Source of the DNA: Burkholderia gladioli
Lineage (GTDB): Bacteria > Pseudomonadota > Gammaproteobacteria > Burkholderiales > Burkholderiaceae
Reading direction: 5' to 3'
Assembly (NCBI RefSeq): GCF_000959725.1
Contig: NZ_CP009323.1
Coordinates: 2,604,001-2,668,000, forward strand
DNA length: 64,000 nucleotides
The notes under the pieces are model-generated. The model worked only from the letters and a program-made list of their open reading frames with translations, was not told the origin of the DNA and did not search any database. Positions 27,208 to 38,764 of this stretch are shown here, in pieces. The first letter of the stretch is position 1; each line of letters opens with the position of its first letter. Position numbers and translations under genes: made by a program.

Positions 27208-27807
27208 GTGAGTGAAAAAGAAATCGATCAGGCCCTGGTCGAGCGCGTACAGAAAGGCGACAAGGCAGCGTTCGAACTCCTGGTCTCCAAATACCACCGC
27301 AAGATCATCCGGCTGATCTCGCGCCTCGTGCGGGATCCCGCCGAGGTCGAGGACGTGGCCCAGGACGCCTTCATCAAGGCCTACCGCGCGCTGCCGCAGT
27401 TTCGCGGCGAATCGGCCTTCTACACGTGGTTGTACCGGATTGCCGTGAATACGGCGAAGAACTACCTTGCGACCCAGGGGCGCCGCGCGCCGACCTCGAC
27501 TGAAGCGGATGCCGAAGAGGCTGAAACTTTCTCCGACGCGGACCAACTAAGGGATATCAACACGCCCGAGTCGATGTTGATGAGCAAGCAGATCGCCGAA
27601 ACGGTGAACGCGGCGATGGCGCTGTTGCCCGAGGAATTGCGCACGGCCATCACACTGCGGGAAATCGAGGGTCTGAGCTACGAGGAAATCGCGGAAATGA
27701 TGGATTGCCCGATCGGCACCGTCCGTTCCCGTATTTTCCGGGCCCGAGAGGCGATTGCGAACAAGTTGCGTCCGCTTCTGGACACGCCGGAAGGCAGGCG
27801 CTGGTGA
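27208..27807 (+). CDS. rpoE: RNA polymerase sigma factor RpoE (sigma-E / AlgU)
   Basis: ECF sigma factor of 199 aa for the envelope stress response. Region 2 has DPAEVEDVAQDAFIKAYRAL and the -10 recognition part GESAFYTWLYRIAVNTAKNY; region 4 has LPEELRTAITLREIEGLSY and IGTVRSRIFRAREAIANKL. Start is GTG 27208 (SEKEIDQALVERVQ), matching the MSEKEIDQ/MLTQEQDQQLVERVQ-type N-terminus. It heads the operon rpoE-rseA-rseB-mucD, the arrangement of its regulators. Confidence 0.95.
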   Translation: MSEKEIDQALVERVQKGDKAAFELLVSKYHRKIIRLISRLVRDPAEVEDVAQDAFIKAYRALPQFRGESAFYTWLYRIAVNTAKNYLATQGRRAPTSTEADAEEAETFSDADQLRDINTPESMLMSKQIAETVNAAMALLPEELRTAITLREIEGLSYEEIAEMMDCPIGTVRSRIFRAREAIANKLRPLLDTPEGRRW

Positions 27808-27892
27808 GCCTGGCCGGCGTACGGAAACGGCACGGGGTCTAGTTACAGATAGAGTCGTGTGTCACGACGGGGTATCGAAGATGGGGAGCATC

Positions 27893-28507
27893 ATGGGGTC
27901 GGTCTCTACGCAATCGCAACCGAGCTCGCAACGCGAGCGTCTGTCCGCACTGATCGACGGCGAGTCGCCTGACGGCCTGCCGTTCGCTCAGATCCTGGCT
28001 GGTTTCGGCGACACGGAACGGCGTGCCTGGTCCGAATTTCACGCGATCGGCGACGCGCTGCGTTCCGACGAACTCGCGATCGAACCGGCCGTCAGCCAGG
28101 CCTTCACGGCCCGGTTTTCCGCCGCCTTCGCAGCCGAGCCCCACCTGATCGCCCCGGCCGCGATCACCGTCGCGGCGAACAGCCCGGCTTCGCCGCTCAA
28201 GCGCGCGCTGCGCCGCCGCTTCGTGCCAGCGCTGGCGGTGGCCGCCGCGGCCGCCACCCTGACCTGGATCGTGGTCCCGCAACTGCAGGGCACGGCCGGC
28301 CAGCCCGGCGTCTCGCCGGTGCAGGTCGCCTCGGTCGCGCCGCAGGACCTGCAGCGCGTGGCCGCCTCCTCCCACCAGGATCTCAACATCATCCGCGACG
28401 CGAGCCTCGATCAATACCTCGAGGCGCACCAGCAATTCGCGCAGCAGCCCGTCGTGTCGGGCTCGATGCCGCTCATTCGTACTGCCGTCGCGACGCAAGG
28501 CCAATAA
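27893..28507 (+). CDS. rseA: anti-sigma-E factor RseA
   Basis: Single-pass inner-membrane protein of 204 aa that holds sigma-E inactive. The cytoplasmic domain begins RERLSALIDGESPDGLPF, as in RseA/MucA, and includes WSEFHAIGDALRSDEL. One transmembrane helix lies near residues 107-125 (FVPALAVAAAAATLTWIVV), followed by a periplasmic part that in E. coli is cut by DegS. ATG 27893 is preferred because GGGGAG lies 5 bases upstream; ATG 27881 would add 4 residues. It ends 5 bases before rseB. Confidence 0.9.
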   Translation: MGSVSTQSQPSSQRERLSALIDGESPDGLPFAQILAGFGDTERRAWSEFHAIGDALRSDELAIEPAVSQAFTARFSAAFAAEPHLIAPAAITVAANSPASPLKRALRRRFVPALAVAAAAATLTWIVVPQLQGTAGQPGVSPVQVASVAPQDLQRVAASSHQDLNIIRDASLDQYLEAHQQFAQQPVVSGSMPLIRTAVATQGQ

Positions 28508-28512
28508 ACTCG

Positions 28513-29565
28513 ATGCGGACACTGCTGTTGAATCGCGCCACCTCCGGCTGGACGCGGCTGCCTGCGCTCGTGCTCTGCGCGGCCGCCCTGATTTCCGTTC
28601 AATCGCGCGCGATCGCGCAGCAGCCGGTCGACCCGGCCGCCGGCCCGCAGGCCGCGGCCGCTTGGCTCGACCGGATCCAGCAGGCCGCCCAGCAGCAAAG
28701 CTACGACGGCACCTTCGTGTTCCAGCGCGGCACCTACGTGCAGTCCTCGCGGATCACCCACATCGCCGCCAAGGGCGGCGAATTCGAACAGATCGAGAGC
28801 CTCGACGGCAAGCCGCGCACGCTGCTGCGCCACAACGACGACCTCGTCACGCTGGTGCCGGAGCGGCATCTCTGCGTGGTCGAGCGGCGCCAGAACCGCG
28901 ATGCCTTCCCGTCGCTGCTCGGCGCGAGCGGCGAGCAGGTGCTGTCGGTCTATGACGCCAAGCCGCTCGGGCAGGACCGGGTGGCCGGCATCGATGCGCA
29001 AGTGGTCGAGCTGGTGCCGAAGGATGGCTACCGCTACGCCTACAAGCTCTGGACCGATGCCAGGACCGGGCTGCTGCTGCGCACGCAGACGCTCGACGCC
29101 GACGATCACGTGCTCGAGCAGGTCGCCTTCTCGCAGTTGCAGATCGGCACGGCGAACCCCAACCTGAAGACCACCATCGCCAATGGCGTGCGCAATCCCG
29201 CCGACTGCACGGTGGTGCGTCCGCCGGTGGCGAGCGTCGACATCGAGGGGCAGGGCTGGAAGCTGGGGCCGAGCGTGGCGGGCTTCCGCAAGATTCGCGA
29301 GGTGCGCCGCCCGATGGCCGCGCGTGATCCGGGCGAGCCGCCGATCGCCGTCGACCAGGCCGTCTTCACCGACGGGCTGGCCACCGTCTCGGTGTTCCTC
29401 GAGCCGGTCGAGAAGGGCTCGCGCAAGGAAGGGGCGGGCAGCACCGGCGCCACCCACGTGCTGGTGAAGCGCCGCGGCGATTTCTGGATCACCCTGCTCG
29501 GCGAAGTCCCGCCGGCCACCTTGCAGCAGTTCGCGGCTGCCATAGAATACAAGCCTTCGAAGTAA
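28513..29565 (+). CDS. rseB: periplasmic sigma-E regulator RseB (MucB)
   Basis: Periplasmic protein of 350 aa that binds RseA and shields it from proteolysis until it senses misfolded porins or lipopolysaccharide. An N-terminal signal peptide (about residues 1-36, ending AIAQQP) is followed by the LolA-like domain: WLDRIQQAAQQQSYDGTFVF, RITHIAAKGGEFEQIESLDG and RYAYKLWTDARTGLLLRTQ. The C-terminal domain includes ITLLGEVPPATLQQFAAAIE. Third gene of the rpoE operon. Confidence 0.93.
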   Translation: MRTLLLNRATSGWTRLPALVLCAAALISVQSRAIAQQPVDPAAGPQAAAAWLDRIQQAAQQQSYDGTFVFQRGTYVQSSRITHIAAKGGEFEQIESLDGKPRTLLRHNDDLVTLVPERHLCVVERRQNRDAFPSLLGASGEQVLSVYDAKPLGQDRVAGIDAQVVELVPKDGYRYAYKLWTDARTGLLLRTQTLDADDHVLEQVAFSQLQIGTANPNLKTTIANGVRNPADCTVVRPPVASVDIEGQGWKLGPSVAGFRKIREVRRPMAARDPGEPPIAVDQAVFTDGLATVSVFLEPVEKGSRKEGAGSTGATHVLVKRRGDFWITLLGEVPPATLQQFAAAIEYKPSK

Positions 29566-29581
29566 GCTCCGGTTCCTCGAC

Positions 29582-31123
29582 ATGACCACCACCACGCTGC
29601 CTACCTGGATGGCCGCGGTGGCGCTGACGGCCTGCCTGCCGCTCGCGTCGCTCGCCGCGCAACCCGCTTCGATCGTGCCGGGCGCCTCCGCGCCGGCCGC
29701 CGCCTCGGTGCCCGTGGCGCCGCCCTCGGCGCCGGCGACACGCGCCGCGTTGCCCGACTTCGCCGACCTGGTCGAGAAGGCCGGCCCGGCGGTGGTCAAC
29801 ATCCGCACCACGGCGACGGTGCCGGCGGATCCGCGCGGCGTCTTCCCGCAAGGCCCGGATGACGGCGACATGTCGGAATTCTTCCGCCGCTTCTTCGGCA
29901 TCCCGCTGCCGCAGGCGCCGGGCGCGCCCAAGAACGCGCAGCCCGATGCGCCCGACACGGAACAGAACCGCGGCGTCGGCTCGGGCTTCATCCTGTCCCA
30001 GGACGGCTACGTGATGACCAATGCGCACGTGGTCGACGATGCCGACACGATCTACGTGACGCTGACCGACAAGCGCGAGTTCAAGGCCAGGCTGATCGGT
30101 ATCGACGAGCGCACCGACATCGCGATCGTCAAGATCAACGCCACCAACCTGCCGACCGTGGCGATCGGCGATTCGAACAAGGTGCGGGTGGGCGAGTGGG
30201 TGGTCGCGATCGGCTCGCCGTTCGGGCTCGACAACACCGTCACGGCTGGCATCGTCAGCGCCAAGGGGCGCAACACCGGCGACTACCTGCCGTTCATCCA
30301 GACCGACGTGGCCGTCAATCCCGGCAACTCCGGCGGCCCGCTGATCAATATGAACGGCGAGGTGATCGGCATCAATTCGCAGATCTACAGCCGCACCGGC
30401 GGTTTCATGGGCATCTCGTTCGCGATCCCGATCGACGAGGCGATGCGCGTGGCCGAGCAGCTCAAGGCCAGCGGCAAGGTCACGCGCGGGCGCATCGCGG
30501 TGGCGATCGGCGAGGTCACCAAGGACGTCGCCGACTCGATCGGGCTGCCGCGCGCGGAAGGCGCGCTGGTCAGCAGCGTCGAGGCGGGCGGGCCGGCGGA
30601 CAAGGCCGGCGTGCAGCCGGGCGACATCATCCTGAAGTTCAACGGCCGCGACGTGGACGAGGCCACCGACTTGCCGCGCATGGTGGGCGATACCAAGCCG
30701 GGCAGCAAGGCCACCGTCACGATCTGGCGCAAGGGCGCGGCGCGCGACCTGCCGATCACGATCGCCGAGGTGCCGGCCGAGAAGGGCAATGCCCGCGCCG
30801 ACGGCGGCAAGCCGAGCCAGCCGGCCAAGCCGCGCCAGAGCAATGCGCTGGGGCTGACCGTGAGCGACCTGACGGCCGAGCAGTTGAAGGCGGCCAAGGT
30901 GCCCAACGGCGTGCATGTCGACGCCGCCGACGGCCCGGCCGCGCGCGCGGGCCTCAAGCGCGACGACATCGTGGTGCGCGTCGGCGATACCGACATCACC
31001 AGCGCCAGGCAATTCGTCGAGGTCACCTCGAAGCTGGACCCGCAGAAGATGGTCGCGGTGCTGGTGCGGCGCGGCGACAACACGCAGTTCATCCCGCTGC
31101 GTCCGCGCGCGGCCCAGAAGTAG
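29582..31123 (+). CDS. mucD: periplasmic Do-family serine protease (MucD/DegP-like)
   Basis: A 513-aa protein with an N-terminal signal peptide (about residues 1-25). The trypsin-like domain has the triad His in MTNAHVVDDADT, Asp in DERTDIAIVKIN and Ser in NPGNSGGPLINMNGEVIG. Two PDZ domains follow (about 290-385 and 415-505). A Pro/Ala-rich linker (about 30-60) precedes the protease. In the AlgU operons of Pseudomonas this position is held by MucD, the quality-control protease of the sigma-E regulon. The next gene starts 7 bases beyond. Confidence 0.93.
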   Translation: MTTTTLPTWMAAVALTACLPLASLAAQPASIVPGASAPAAASVPVAPPSAPATRAALPDFADLVEKAGPAVVNIRTTATVPADPRGVFPQGPDDGDMSEFFRRFFGIPLPQAPGAPKNAQPDAPDTEQNRGVGSGFILSQDGYVMTNAHVVDDADTIYVTLTDKREFKARLIGIDERTDIAIVKINATNLPTVAIGDSNKVRVGEWVVAIGSPFGLDNTVTAGIVSAKGRNTGDYLPFIQTDVAVNPGNSGGPLINMNGEVIGINSQIYSRTGGFMGISFAIPIDEAMRVAEQLKASGKVTRGRIAVAIGEVTKDVADSIGLPRAEGALVSSVEAGGPADKAGVQPGDIILKFNGRDVDEATDLPRMVGDTKPGSKATVTIWRKGAARDLPITIAEVPAEKGNARADGGKPSQPAKPRQSNALGLTVSDLTAEQLKAAKVPNGVHVDAADGPAARAGLKRDDIVVRVGDTDITSARQFVEVTSKLDPQKMVAVLVRRGDNTQFIPLRPRAAQK

Positions 31124-31130
31124 GGCGCGC

Positions 31131-31385
31131 GTGGCCTTCACGCTCTACGGCCGCGGCTGGTGCCATCTGTGCGACGAGATGCAGGTCGCGCTGGCGCCCG
31201 TCGCGGCCGAGTTCCGTCTGCCGGTGACGGTGATCGACATCGACACCGATCCGGCGCTCGTCGAGCGTTACGACGAGGACGTGCCGGTGCTGCTGCTGGA
31301 TGGCGTGGAAGTGTGCCGGCATCGCTTCGACGAAGGCGCGGTACGCACCGCGCTGTCGCGGCGGCCGGCCGGCTCAGGCGCTTGA
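31131..31385 (+). CDS. glutaredoxin-family thioredoxin-fold protein
   Basis: An 84-aa redox protein with the active-site motif GRGWCHLCDEM (Cys-x-x-Cys) at residues 7-17 and the cis-Pro segment DVPVLLLDGVEV near residue 50. It belongs to the DUF836/YruB-like small glutaredoxins. The GTG start 31131 begins VAFTLYGRGWC, the family N-terminus; no ATG is available in frame. It is the last gene of the rpoE operon and may be cotranscribed with mucD; its substrate is unknown. Confidence 0.8.
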   Translation: MAFTLYGRGWCHLCDEMQVALAPVAAEFRLPVTVIDIDTDPALVERYDEDVPVLLLDGVEVCRHRFDEGAVRTALSRRPAGSGA

Positions 31386-31408
31386 TGCCGGCTGGGCATG
31401 GGCCGATC

Positions 31409-31429
31409 GGGCCCCGGGCGCCGGGGCCC
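31409..31429. other. GC-only perfect hairpin upstream of lepA
   Basis: Inverted repeat GGGCCCCGG (31409-31417) / CCGGGGCCC (31421-31429) with a 3-base loop, in the 219-base spacer before lepA. It has no T tract on either side, so it is not a standard intrinsic terminator; it may mark the 3' end of the rpoE operon by stabilising the transcript. Confidence 0.45.
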
Positions 31430-31604
31430 GGAGAGCGAGGCCGTCACGGCCGGCCCAGCAGGTTTCGTGCCGTCGGCGCGGCCAGCCAGCCAAAATGCCG
31501 CCCCGGCCAGGCCTTTTCGGCTAAAATAGGCTGTTTTTTCACCGACTTACACAAGGCGTGCTCCGCAGTCGTCGAGCGCGCCTTTTTCGCTTGATCGGCA
31601 CTGA

Positions 31605-33398
<1,794 letters not shown>

Positions 33399-33414
33399 CA
33401 GGACTGATCCTTTT

Positions 33415-34308
33415 ATGAATTTCGCATTGATTCTTTTTGTGCTCGTCGTCTTGACGGGTATTGCGTGGGTGCTGGACAAGCTGGTGTTCCTGCCGGGCCG
33501 TCGCAAGGCCGCCGACGAGGCCGCCGCCGAATTCGACCGCCAGCAGGCACGCGTCGGCGAGCGCTTCGCCGACGAGAACGCCGCCGAGACGCGCGCCAAG
33601 CTGCGCGACGATAAGCTGCGCCAGCCGTGGTGGCTCGAGTACACGGCGAGCTTCTTCCCGGTGATCCTGGCGGTGTTCGTGGTGCGTTCCTTCGTGGTCG
33701 AGCCGTTCAAGATCCCCTCGGGCTCGATGGTGCCCACCCTGCTGGTGGGCGACTTCATCCTCGTCAACAAGTTCGACTACGGCCTGCGCCTGCCGATCAC
33801 CAACCAGAAGATCACCGCCGGCCGGCCGCTGGCGCGTGGCGACGTGGTGGTGTTCCGCTATCCGAAGGATGAGTCGGTCGACTACATCAAGCGCGTGATC
33901 GGCCTGCCCGGCGACACCGTCCAGTACTACGACAAGAAGCTGACCATCAACGGCCAGCCCGTGCCCGAAACGCCGCTGGCCGACTACTTCGACGAAGAGC
34001 GCATGAACTACGCGAAGCAGTACGAGGAGAGCATCGACGGCCGCAAGAACGCGATCCTCAACAACCCGGCCGTGCCGCCCTTCGTGATGGGCGCCGACGA
34101 CTTTCCCTACAAGAGCAACTGCGAGTACAACGAGCACGGCGTGACCTGCAAGGTGCCGCCGGGCCACTACTTCATGATGGGCGACAACCGCGACAACAGC
34201 GCGGACAGCCGCTACTGGGGTTTCGTGCCCGACAAGGACCTGGTCGGCCGCGCCTTCTTCATCTGGATGAACTTCAGCGATCTCAAGCGCATCGGCTTGT
34301 TCCACTGA
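33415..34308 (+). CDS. lepB: signal peptidase I
   Basis: Inner-membrane protease of 297 aa that removes signal peptides from exported proteins. Two N-terminal membrane helices (about residues 2-22 and 75-95). The catalytic Ser is in IPSGSMVPTLLVGDFI, the Lys in FRYPKDESVDYIKRVIGLPG, and box E is GDNRDNSADSRYWGFV near residue 260. ATG 33415 follows AGGACT; an in-frame start 33 bases upstream would overlap lepA and is not needed. Coupled to lepA by a 16-base spacer. Confidence 0.97.
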   Translation: MNFALILFVLVVLTGIAWVLDKLVFLPGRRKAADEAAAEFDRQQARVGERFADENAAETRAKLRDDKLRQPWWLEYTASFFPVILAVFVVRSFVVEPFKIPSGSMVPTLLVGDFILVNKFDYGLRLPITNQKITAGRPLARGDVVVFRYPKDESVDYIKRVIGLPGDTVQYYDKKLTINGQPVPETPLADYFDEERMNYAKQYEESIDGRKNAILNNPAVPPFVMGADDFPYKSNCEYNEHGVTCKVPPGHYFMMGDNRDNSADSRYWGFVPDKDLVGRAFFIWMNFSDLKRIGLFH

Positions 34309-34457
34309 ACGTCGCAATCCTCGCCAGCATTGCGCCACGGCCGGGCGCAATGCTGGCAAATCACTTCAAGAACCGGCGGTAACACCGCTGCCACACGCCT
34401 TTTCGTGCCCGGCATCCGTCACTCGACGGCACCGGCGCCCGCGTTATACTCCTGCAC

Positions 34458-35684
34458 ATGCCTCAGTCCCAGTTGGAAAGCCGGCTGCGCTACGAATTTC
34501 GCAATGCGGAATTGCTGCGTCAGGCTTTGACCCATCGTAGCCACAGCGCCACGCATAACGAACGGCTCGAGTTTCTCGGCGATTCCGTTCTCAATTGCGC
34601 GGTGGCCGCCCTTTTGTTCCAGCGCTTCAGCAAGCTGGACGAAGGCGACCTGTCGCGCGTGCGGGCCAATCTCGTCAAGCAGCAGTCGCTGTACGAGATC
34701 GCTCAGGCCCTCAATATCTCCGAAGGCCTGCGGCTCGGCGAGGGCGAGCTGCGCAGCGGCGGCTTCCGCCGCCCGTCGATCCTCGCGGACGCGTTCGAAG
34801 CCATCATCGGGGCGGTCTTCCTCGATGGCGGCTTCGAAGCCGCCCAGGGGGTGATCAAGCGCCTCTATATCCCGATCCTCGACCACATCGATCCACGCAC
34901 GCTGGGCAAGGACGCCAAGACGCTGCTGCAGGAGTATCTGCAGGGCCACAAGATCGCGCTGCCCACCTATACCGTGGTGGCTACGCATGGTGCGGCGCAC
35001 AATCAGCAGTTCGAGGTCGAGTGCACGGTCCCCAAGCTCGATATCAAGGTATCGGGTTCGGGCGCGAGCCGCCGCGCGGCCGAGCAGGCCGCCGCGAAGA
35101 AGGCGCTCGACGAGGTGATGGCGCGGCCGATGGCGGCCGCCAAGCCGAAGCGCTCGAAGAGCGCGCGGGCCTCCAAGGCCGAGCCGGAGATCGTGCCGGG
35201 CGTGAAGGGCGTGCAGGAAGCGCTGGACCTGCGCTCGACGCCGGAACGCAAGGAGCGCGCCGCTGCCGCGGCGAGCGCCGCGCCGGGCGAGGCCGCCAAG
35301 GCACCGGCGGAAACGGCTGCCGAGCGCGGCGCGCCGGTGGCCGTGATCCGTGCCGGCGCGCATGCCGAAGCTGGCGCCGACAAGGGCGAGCGCGCGGAAC
35401 GTGCGGTAAGACCTGCCGACAAGCCGGCGCCGGCCGTGGCCGAGAAGCTGGTCGCCAGCGACAAACCCGCCGACAAGCCTGCTGACAAGCCCGCCGAGAA
35501 ATCCACGGAAAAACCTGCCGGCGACAAGACCGCGCCGGCCGCCGACAAGCCCGAAGCCGCCTCGCGCGGCGCCGGCGCCCCGGATCGGACGTTGCGTGCA
35601 CGCGACACCGCCGCGACGCTGTCCGGCGAGCCGGACGCCGATCTCGCCGCCGCGCCCCTGCGCGTGGCCGATGCCGGCCATTGA
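34458..35684 (+). CDS. rnc: ribonuclease III with long C-terminal extension
   Basis: Double-strand-specific RNase for rRNA and mRNA processing. The first about 222 residues match RNase [23 protein letters not shown] with the metal-binding residues, [19 protein letters not shown], and the dsRNA-binding domain (about residues 152-222, [18 protein letters not shown] through [16 protein letters not shown]). The remaining about 186 residues are a low-complexity tail: a Lys/Arg/Ala part, then Asp-Lys-Pro repeats ([14 protein letters not shown]). E. coli RNase III has 226 aa, so the tail is extra. Frame and reading are continuous with no sign of frameshift. Confidence 0.95.
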   Translation: MPQSQLESRLRYEFRNAELLRQALTHRSHSATHNERLEFLGDSVLNCAVAALLFQRFSKLDEGDLSRVRANLVKQQSLYEIAQALNISEGLRLGEGELRSGGFRRPSILADAFEAIIGAVFLDGGFEAAQGVIKRLYIPILDHIDPRTLGKDAKTLLQEYLQGHKIALPTYTVVATHGAAHNQQFEVECTVPKLDIKVSGSGASRRAAEQAAAKKALDEVMARPMAAAKPKRSKSARASKAEPEIVPGVKGVQEALDLRSTPERKERAAAAASAAPGEAAKAPAETAAERGAPVAVIRAGAHAEAGADKGERAERAVRPADKPAPAVAEKLVASDKPADKPADKPAEKSTEKPAGDKTAPAADKPEAASRGAGAPDRTLRARDTAATLSGEPDADLAAAPLRVADAGH

Positions 35685-35743
35685 ATCCCTGATCCATCCG
35701 CGAGCCGCGTCGTGCGGCCCGCCCCGAATTGCAGCAGCCTGAT

Positions 35744-36646
35744 ATGAACGCACCCGCCACCCCCGCCGGTTTCCGTTGCGGCATGATCGCCATCGTCGGC
35801 CGGCCCAACGTCGGCAAGTCGACGCTGATGAACGCGCTGGTCGGCCAGAAGATCAGCATCACCTCGCGCAAGGCGCAGACCACGCGCCACCGCATCACCG
35901 GCATCCACACGCTGCCCGACGCGCAGTACATCTTCGTCGACACGCCCGGTTTCCAGACCCGCCACAGCACCGCGCTGAACCGCTCGCTGAATCGCACCGT
36001 CACCTCGACGCTGACCAGCGTCGACGCGATCCTGTTCGTGATCGAGGCGGGCCGCTTCGGTCCCGACGATCAGAAGGTGCTCGACCTGATCCCGAAGAGC
36101 GTGCCGACCCTGCTGATCCTCAACAAGCTCGACCGGATCACCGACAAGAGCTCGCTGTTCCCGTTCCTGAAGCAGATGGGCGAGCTGCGCGAGTTCGCCG
36201 AGGTGGTGCCCCTGTCGGCCAAGCATGTCGACGACATCAGCCGCCTGATGGAAACGGTCAAGCCCTACCTGCCGGAAGGCGAGGCGATCTACGGCGAGGA
36301 CGACCTGACCGATCGCAGCTCGCGCTTCCTCGCCGCCGAGATCCTGCGCGAGAAGGTGTTTCGCTGGACCGGCGACGAGCTGCCGTACACCAGCACCGTG
36401 ATCATCGACAAGTTCGAGGAGGAAGGGCGCCTGACGCGCGTGTTCGCCACCATCCTGGTCGAGCGCGATTCGCACAAGGCGATGGTGATCGGCAAGAAGG
36501 GCGCCAAGCTCAAGCAGATCAGCACCGAGGCGCGGCTCGACATGGAGAAGCTGTTCGATGGACCGGTCTATCTCGAAACCTTCATCAAGGTGAAGAGCGG
36601 CTGGGCCGACAACGAAGCAGGGCTCCGTGCCTATGGGTACGAATGA
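35744..36646 (+). CDS. era: GTPase Era
   Basis: Essential GTPase of 300 aa that binds 16S rRNA during 30S maturation. G1 [16 protein letters not shown] near residue 20, G2-like [12 protein letters not shown]3 [11 protein letters not shown]4 LNKLDRI near residue 130. The C-terminal KH domain contains [21 protein letters not shown]. The ATG 35744 is chosen over a TTG 15 bases upstream. The recO gene starts 14 bases inside its 3' end. Confidence 0.97.
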   Translation: MNAPATPAGFRCGMIAIVGRPNVGKSTLMNALVGQKISITSRKAQTTRHRITGIHTLPDAQYIFVDTPGFQTRHSTALNRSLNRTVTSTLTSVDAILFVIEAGRFGPDDQKVLDLIPKSVPTLLILNKLDRITDKSSLFPFLKQMGELREFAEVVPLSAKHVDDISRLMETVKPYLPEGEAIYGEDDLTDRSSRFLAAEILREKVFRWTGDELPYTSTVIIDKFEEEGRLTRVFATILVERDSHKAMVIGKKGAKLKQISTEARLDMEKLFDGPVYLETFIKVKSGWADNEAGLRAYGYE

Positions 36647-37520
36647 GGACACGCACGGCGCCGACGAGCTTCCCGTGTCCGTCGTCGATCCGGCGCCGCC
36701 GTTAGCGTCGGCGGCTTCCTCCGCGCCGGCCGCTTCCGCTGCTCCCGCCCCGGCCGCCGAGCCGGCGCCGGCGCGCAAGCCGCGCCGTCCTTCCGCGCGC
36801 GCTTCCGACTTCCGCGTCTCCGAGCAGCCCGGCTTCGTGCTGCACAGCTATCCCTATCGCGAAACCAGCCTGATCATCGACGTGCTGACGCGCGACCACG
36901 GTCGCGTCGCGCTGGTCGCGAAGGGCGCCAAGCGCCCGCACTCGGCGCTGCGCGGTGTGCTGCAGACCTTCCAGCCGCTCTCGCTGTCCTGGTCCGGCAA
37001 GTCCGAGATGCGCACCCTGACCGGTGCCGAGTGGGTCGGCGGCATGCTGCCGCTGGGCGGCGACGCGCTGCTCTGCGGCTTCTACGTCAACGAATTGCTG
37101 GTGAAGTTCTGCGCACGCGAGGATCCGTTCCCGCCGCTGTTCCAGCATTACCTCGTGACGCTGGCGCGGCTCGCGCACGACGAACCGGCCGTGCAGGTGC
37201 TGCGCTCGTTCGAGCGCGTGCTGCTGCGCGAGACCGGTTATGCGCGGGCGCTGAACCGCACCACGGCGCGGCGCGCGGTGCAGCCCGAGGGGCGCTACGT
37301 GTTCGACCCCGAGCGCGGCGTGCGCGAGGCCAGCGACGAATTGCCGGCCCACTGGCCGGTGGTCGCGGGCCAGACATTGCTCGACATGGAGGAGGACGAT
37401 TACCATCGTGCCCAGACCGTCGCGCAAAGCAAGACGCTGATGCGCTTCCTGCTCAACACCTATCTGGGCGGCACGCCGCTCGCCACGCGCCAGATCCTGA
37501 TCGACCTGCAAAACCTATGA
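36633..37520 (+). CDS. recO: DNA repair protein RecO
   Basis: A 295-aa protein of the RecFOR pathway that loads RecA on SSB-coated DNA. The OB-fold begins about residue 56 ([20 protein letters not shown]) and is followed by [20 protein letters not shown]. The first about 50 residues are an Ala/Pro-rich extension ([19 protein letters not shown]) beyond the usual E. coli length. The Zn-finger Cys set found in some RecO proteins is absent. ATG 36633 overlaps era by 14 bases; ATGA links it to pdxJ. Confidence 0.93.
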   Translation: MGTNEDTHGADELPVSVVDPAPPLASAASSAPAASAAPAPAAEPAPARKPRRPSARASDFRVSEQPGFVLHSYPYRETSLIIDVLTRDHGRVALVAKGAKRPHSALRGVLQTFQPLSLSWSGKSEMRTLTGAEWVGGMLPLGGDALLCGFYVNELLVKFCAREDPFPPLFQHYLVTLARLAHDEPAVQVLRSFERVLLRETGYARALNRTTARRAVQPEGRYVFDPERGVREASDELPAHWPVVAGQTLLDMEEDDYHRAQTVAQSKTLMRFLLNTYLGGTPLATRQILIDLQNL

Positions 37521-38290
37521 GCTTCTTCCTGACCGCGCCGACCGTCATCGATCTCGGCGTCAACATCGATCACGTCGCGACGCTGCGCAACGTGCGCGGC
37601 ACCGCCTATCCCGACCCGATCCGCGCCGCGCTGGCCGCCGAGCAGGCCGGCGCCGACGCGATCACGCTGCACCTGCGCGAGGATCGCCGCCACATCCGCG
37701 ACGCCGACGTGCGCGCGCTGCGCCCGCTGCTCACCACGCGCATGAACCTCGAATGCGCGATTACCCAGGAGATGCTCGACATCACCTGCGAGGTGCAGCC
37801 GCACGACGCCTGCCTGGTGCCCGAGAAGCGCGAGGAGCTGACCACCGAGGGCGGCCTCGACGTGGCCGGCCATTTCGAGAGCGTGCGTGCCGCCTGCCGG
37901 CAGCTCGCCGAGGCGGGCGTGCGCGTGTCGCTGTTCATCGATCCCGATGCCGAGCAGATTCGTGCCGCGCACGAGGCCGGCGCGCCGGTGATCGAGCTGC
38001 ATACCGGCGCCTACGCCGAGGCGCACGACGCGGCCGGCCAGCAGCGCGAATTCGAGCGCGTGGTGGCCGGCGTGGACGCCGGCGTCGCGCTGGGCCTGAA
38101 GGTCAACGCGGGTCACGGCCTGCATTACACCAACGTGCAGGCGATCGCCGCGATCGACGGCATCGTCGAGCTGAACATCGGCCACGCCATCGTCGCGCAG
38201 TCGATCTTCACCGGCTGGGACAACGCGGTGCGCGAGATGAAGGCGATCATGGTCGCCGCGCGCGTGGCCGCGCGTCACGGCGGCCGCTGA
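37517..38290 (+). CDS. pdxJ: pyridoxine 5'-phosphate synthase
   Basis: Last ring-forming step of DXP-dependent vitamin B6 synthesis: 1-deoxyxylulose 5-phosphate + 3-amino-2-oxopropyl phosphate to pyridoxine 5'-phosphate. The 257-aa TIM barrel shows [13 protein letters not shown] near residue 12, [17 protein letters not shown] near residue 50, [31 protein letters not shown] and [12 protein letters not shown], then [17 protein letters not shown]. The start ATG overlaps the recO stop (ATGA). The acpS start is 15 bases downstream. Confidence 0.97.
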   Translation: MSFFLTAPTVIDLGVNIDHVATLRNVRGTAYPDPIRAALAAEQAGADAITLHLREDRRHIRDADVRALRPLLTTRMNLECAITQEMLDITCEVQPHDACLVPEKREELTTEGGLDVAGHFESVRAACRQLAEAGVRVSLFIDPDAEQIRAAHEAGAPVIELHTGAYAEAHDAAGQQREFERVVAGVDAGVALGLKVNAGHGLHYTNVQAIAAIDGIVELNIGHAIVAQSIFTGWDNAVREMKAIMVAARVAARHGGR

Positions 38291-38305
38291 GCCCGGGCCG
38301 CGCTC

Positions 38306-38737
38306 ATGGCCATCTACGGCATCGGCACCGACATCGTCCAGGTGAGCCGGATCGCGGCGGTGCTCGAACGCACCGGCGGCCGCTTCGCCGAGAAGGTGCT
38401 CGGCCCCGACGAGCTGCGCGTGTTCGCGGCGCGCCGCAAGCGCTCCGAGGCGCGCGGCATCGCCTTCCTCGCCACGCGTTTCTCGGCGAAGGAGGCGTTC
38501 TCGAAGGCGATCGGCCTCGGCATGCGCTGGCCGATGACCTGGCGCGCCCTGCAGACCCTCAACGAAGCGAGCGGCCAACCCTATGTGCTGGCTTCCGGCG
38601 AACTCGCCGCGTGGCTGGCCGAGCGGCGCATCACGGCCCGCGTGACGGTCAGCGACGAACGCGACTACGCGGTGTCGTTCGTGGTCGCCGAGGTGCCCGA
38701 CGACGGCGCGTCTGCCGCCGTTGCCGCCCGCGACTGA
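38306..38737 (+). CDS. acpS: holo-acyl carrier protein synthase
   Basis: Transfers phosphopantetheine from CoA to AcpP (encoded at 24985). The 143-aa protein has the Mg-binding [14 protein letters not shown] at residues 3-16, [14 protein letters not shown], and the second metal motif [16 protein letters not shown] near residue 60. Length is slightly above the 126 aa of E. coli because of an Ala-rich C-terminal tail. It is coexpressed with pdxJ, as in E. coli. Confidence 0.95.
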   Translation: MAIYGIGTDIVQVSRIAAVLERTGGRFAEKVLGPDELRVFAARRKRSEARGIAFLATRFSAKEAFSKAIGLGMRWPMTWRALQTLNEASGQPYVLASGELAAWLAERRITARVTVSDERDYAVSFVVAEVPDDGASAAVAARD

Positions 38738-38764
38738 ACTTCCTTTTTCCACGGACCCGATTCG

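Noticed and set aside
31409..31429. GC hairpin before lepA considered as an intrinsic terminator
   Set aside because: No T tract follows on either strand, so it was listed as a hairpin without terminator status.
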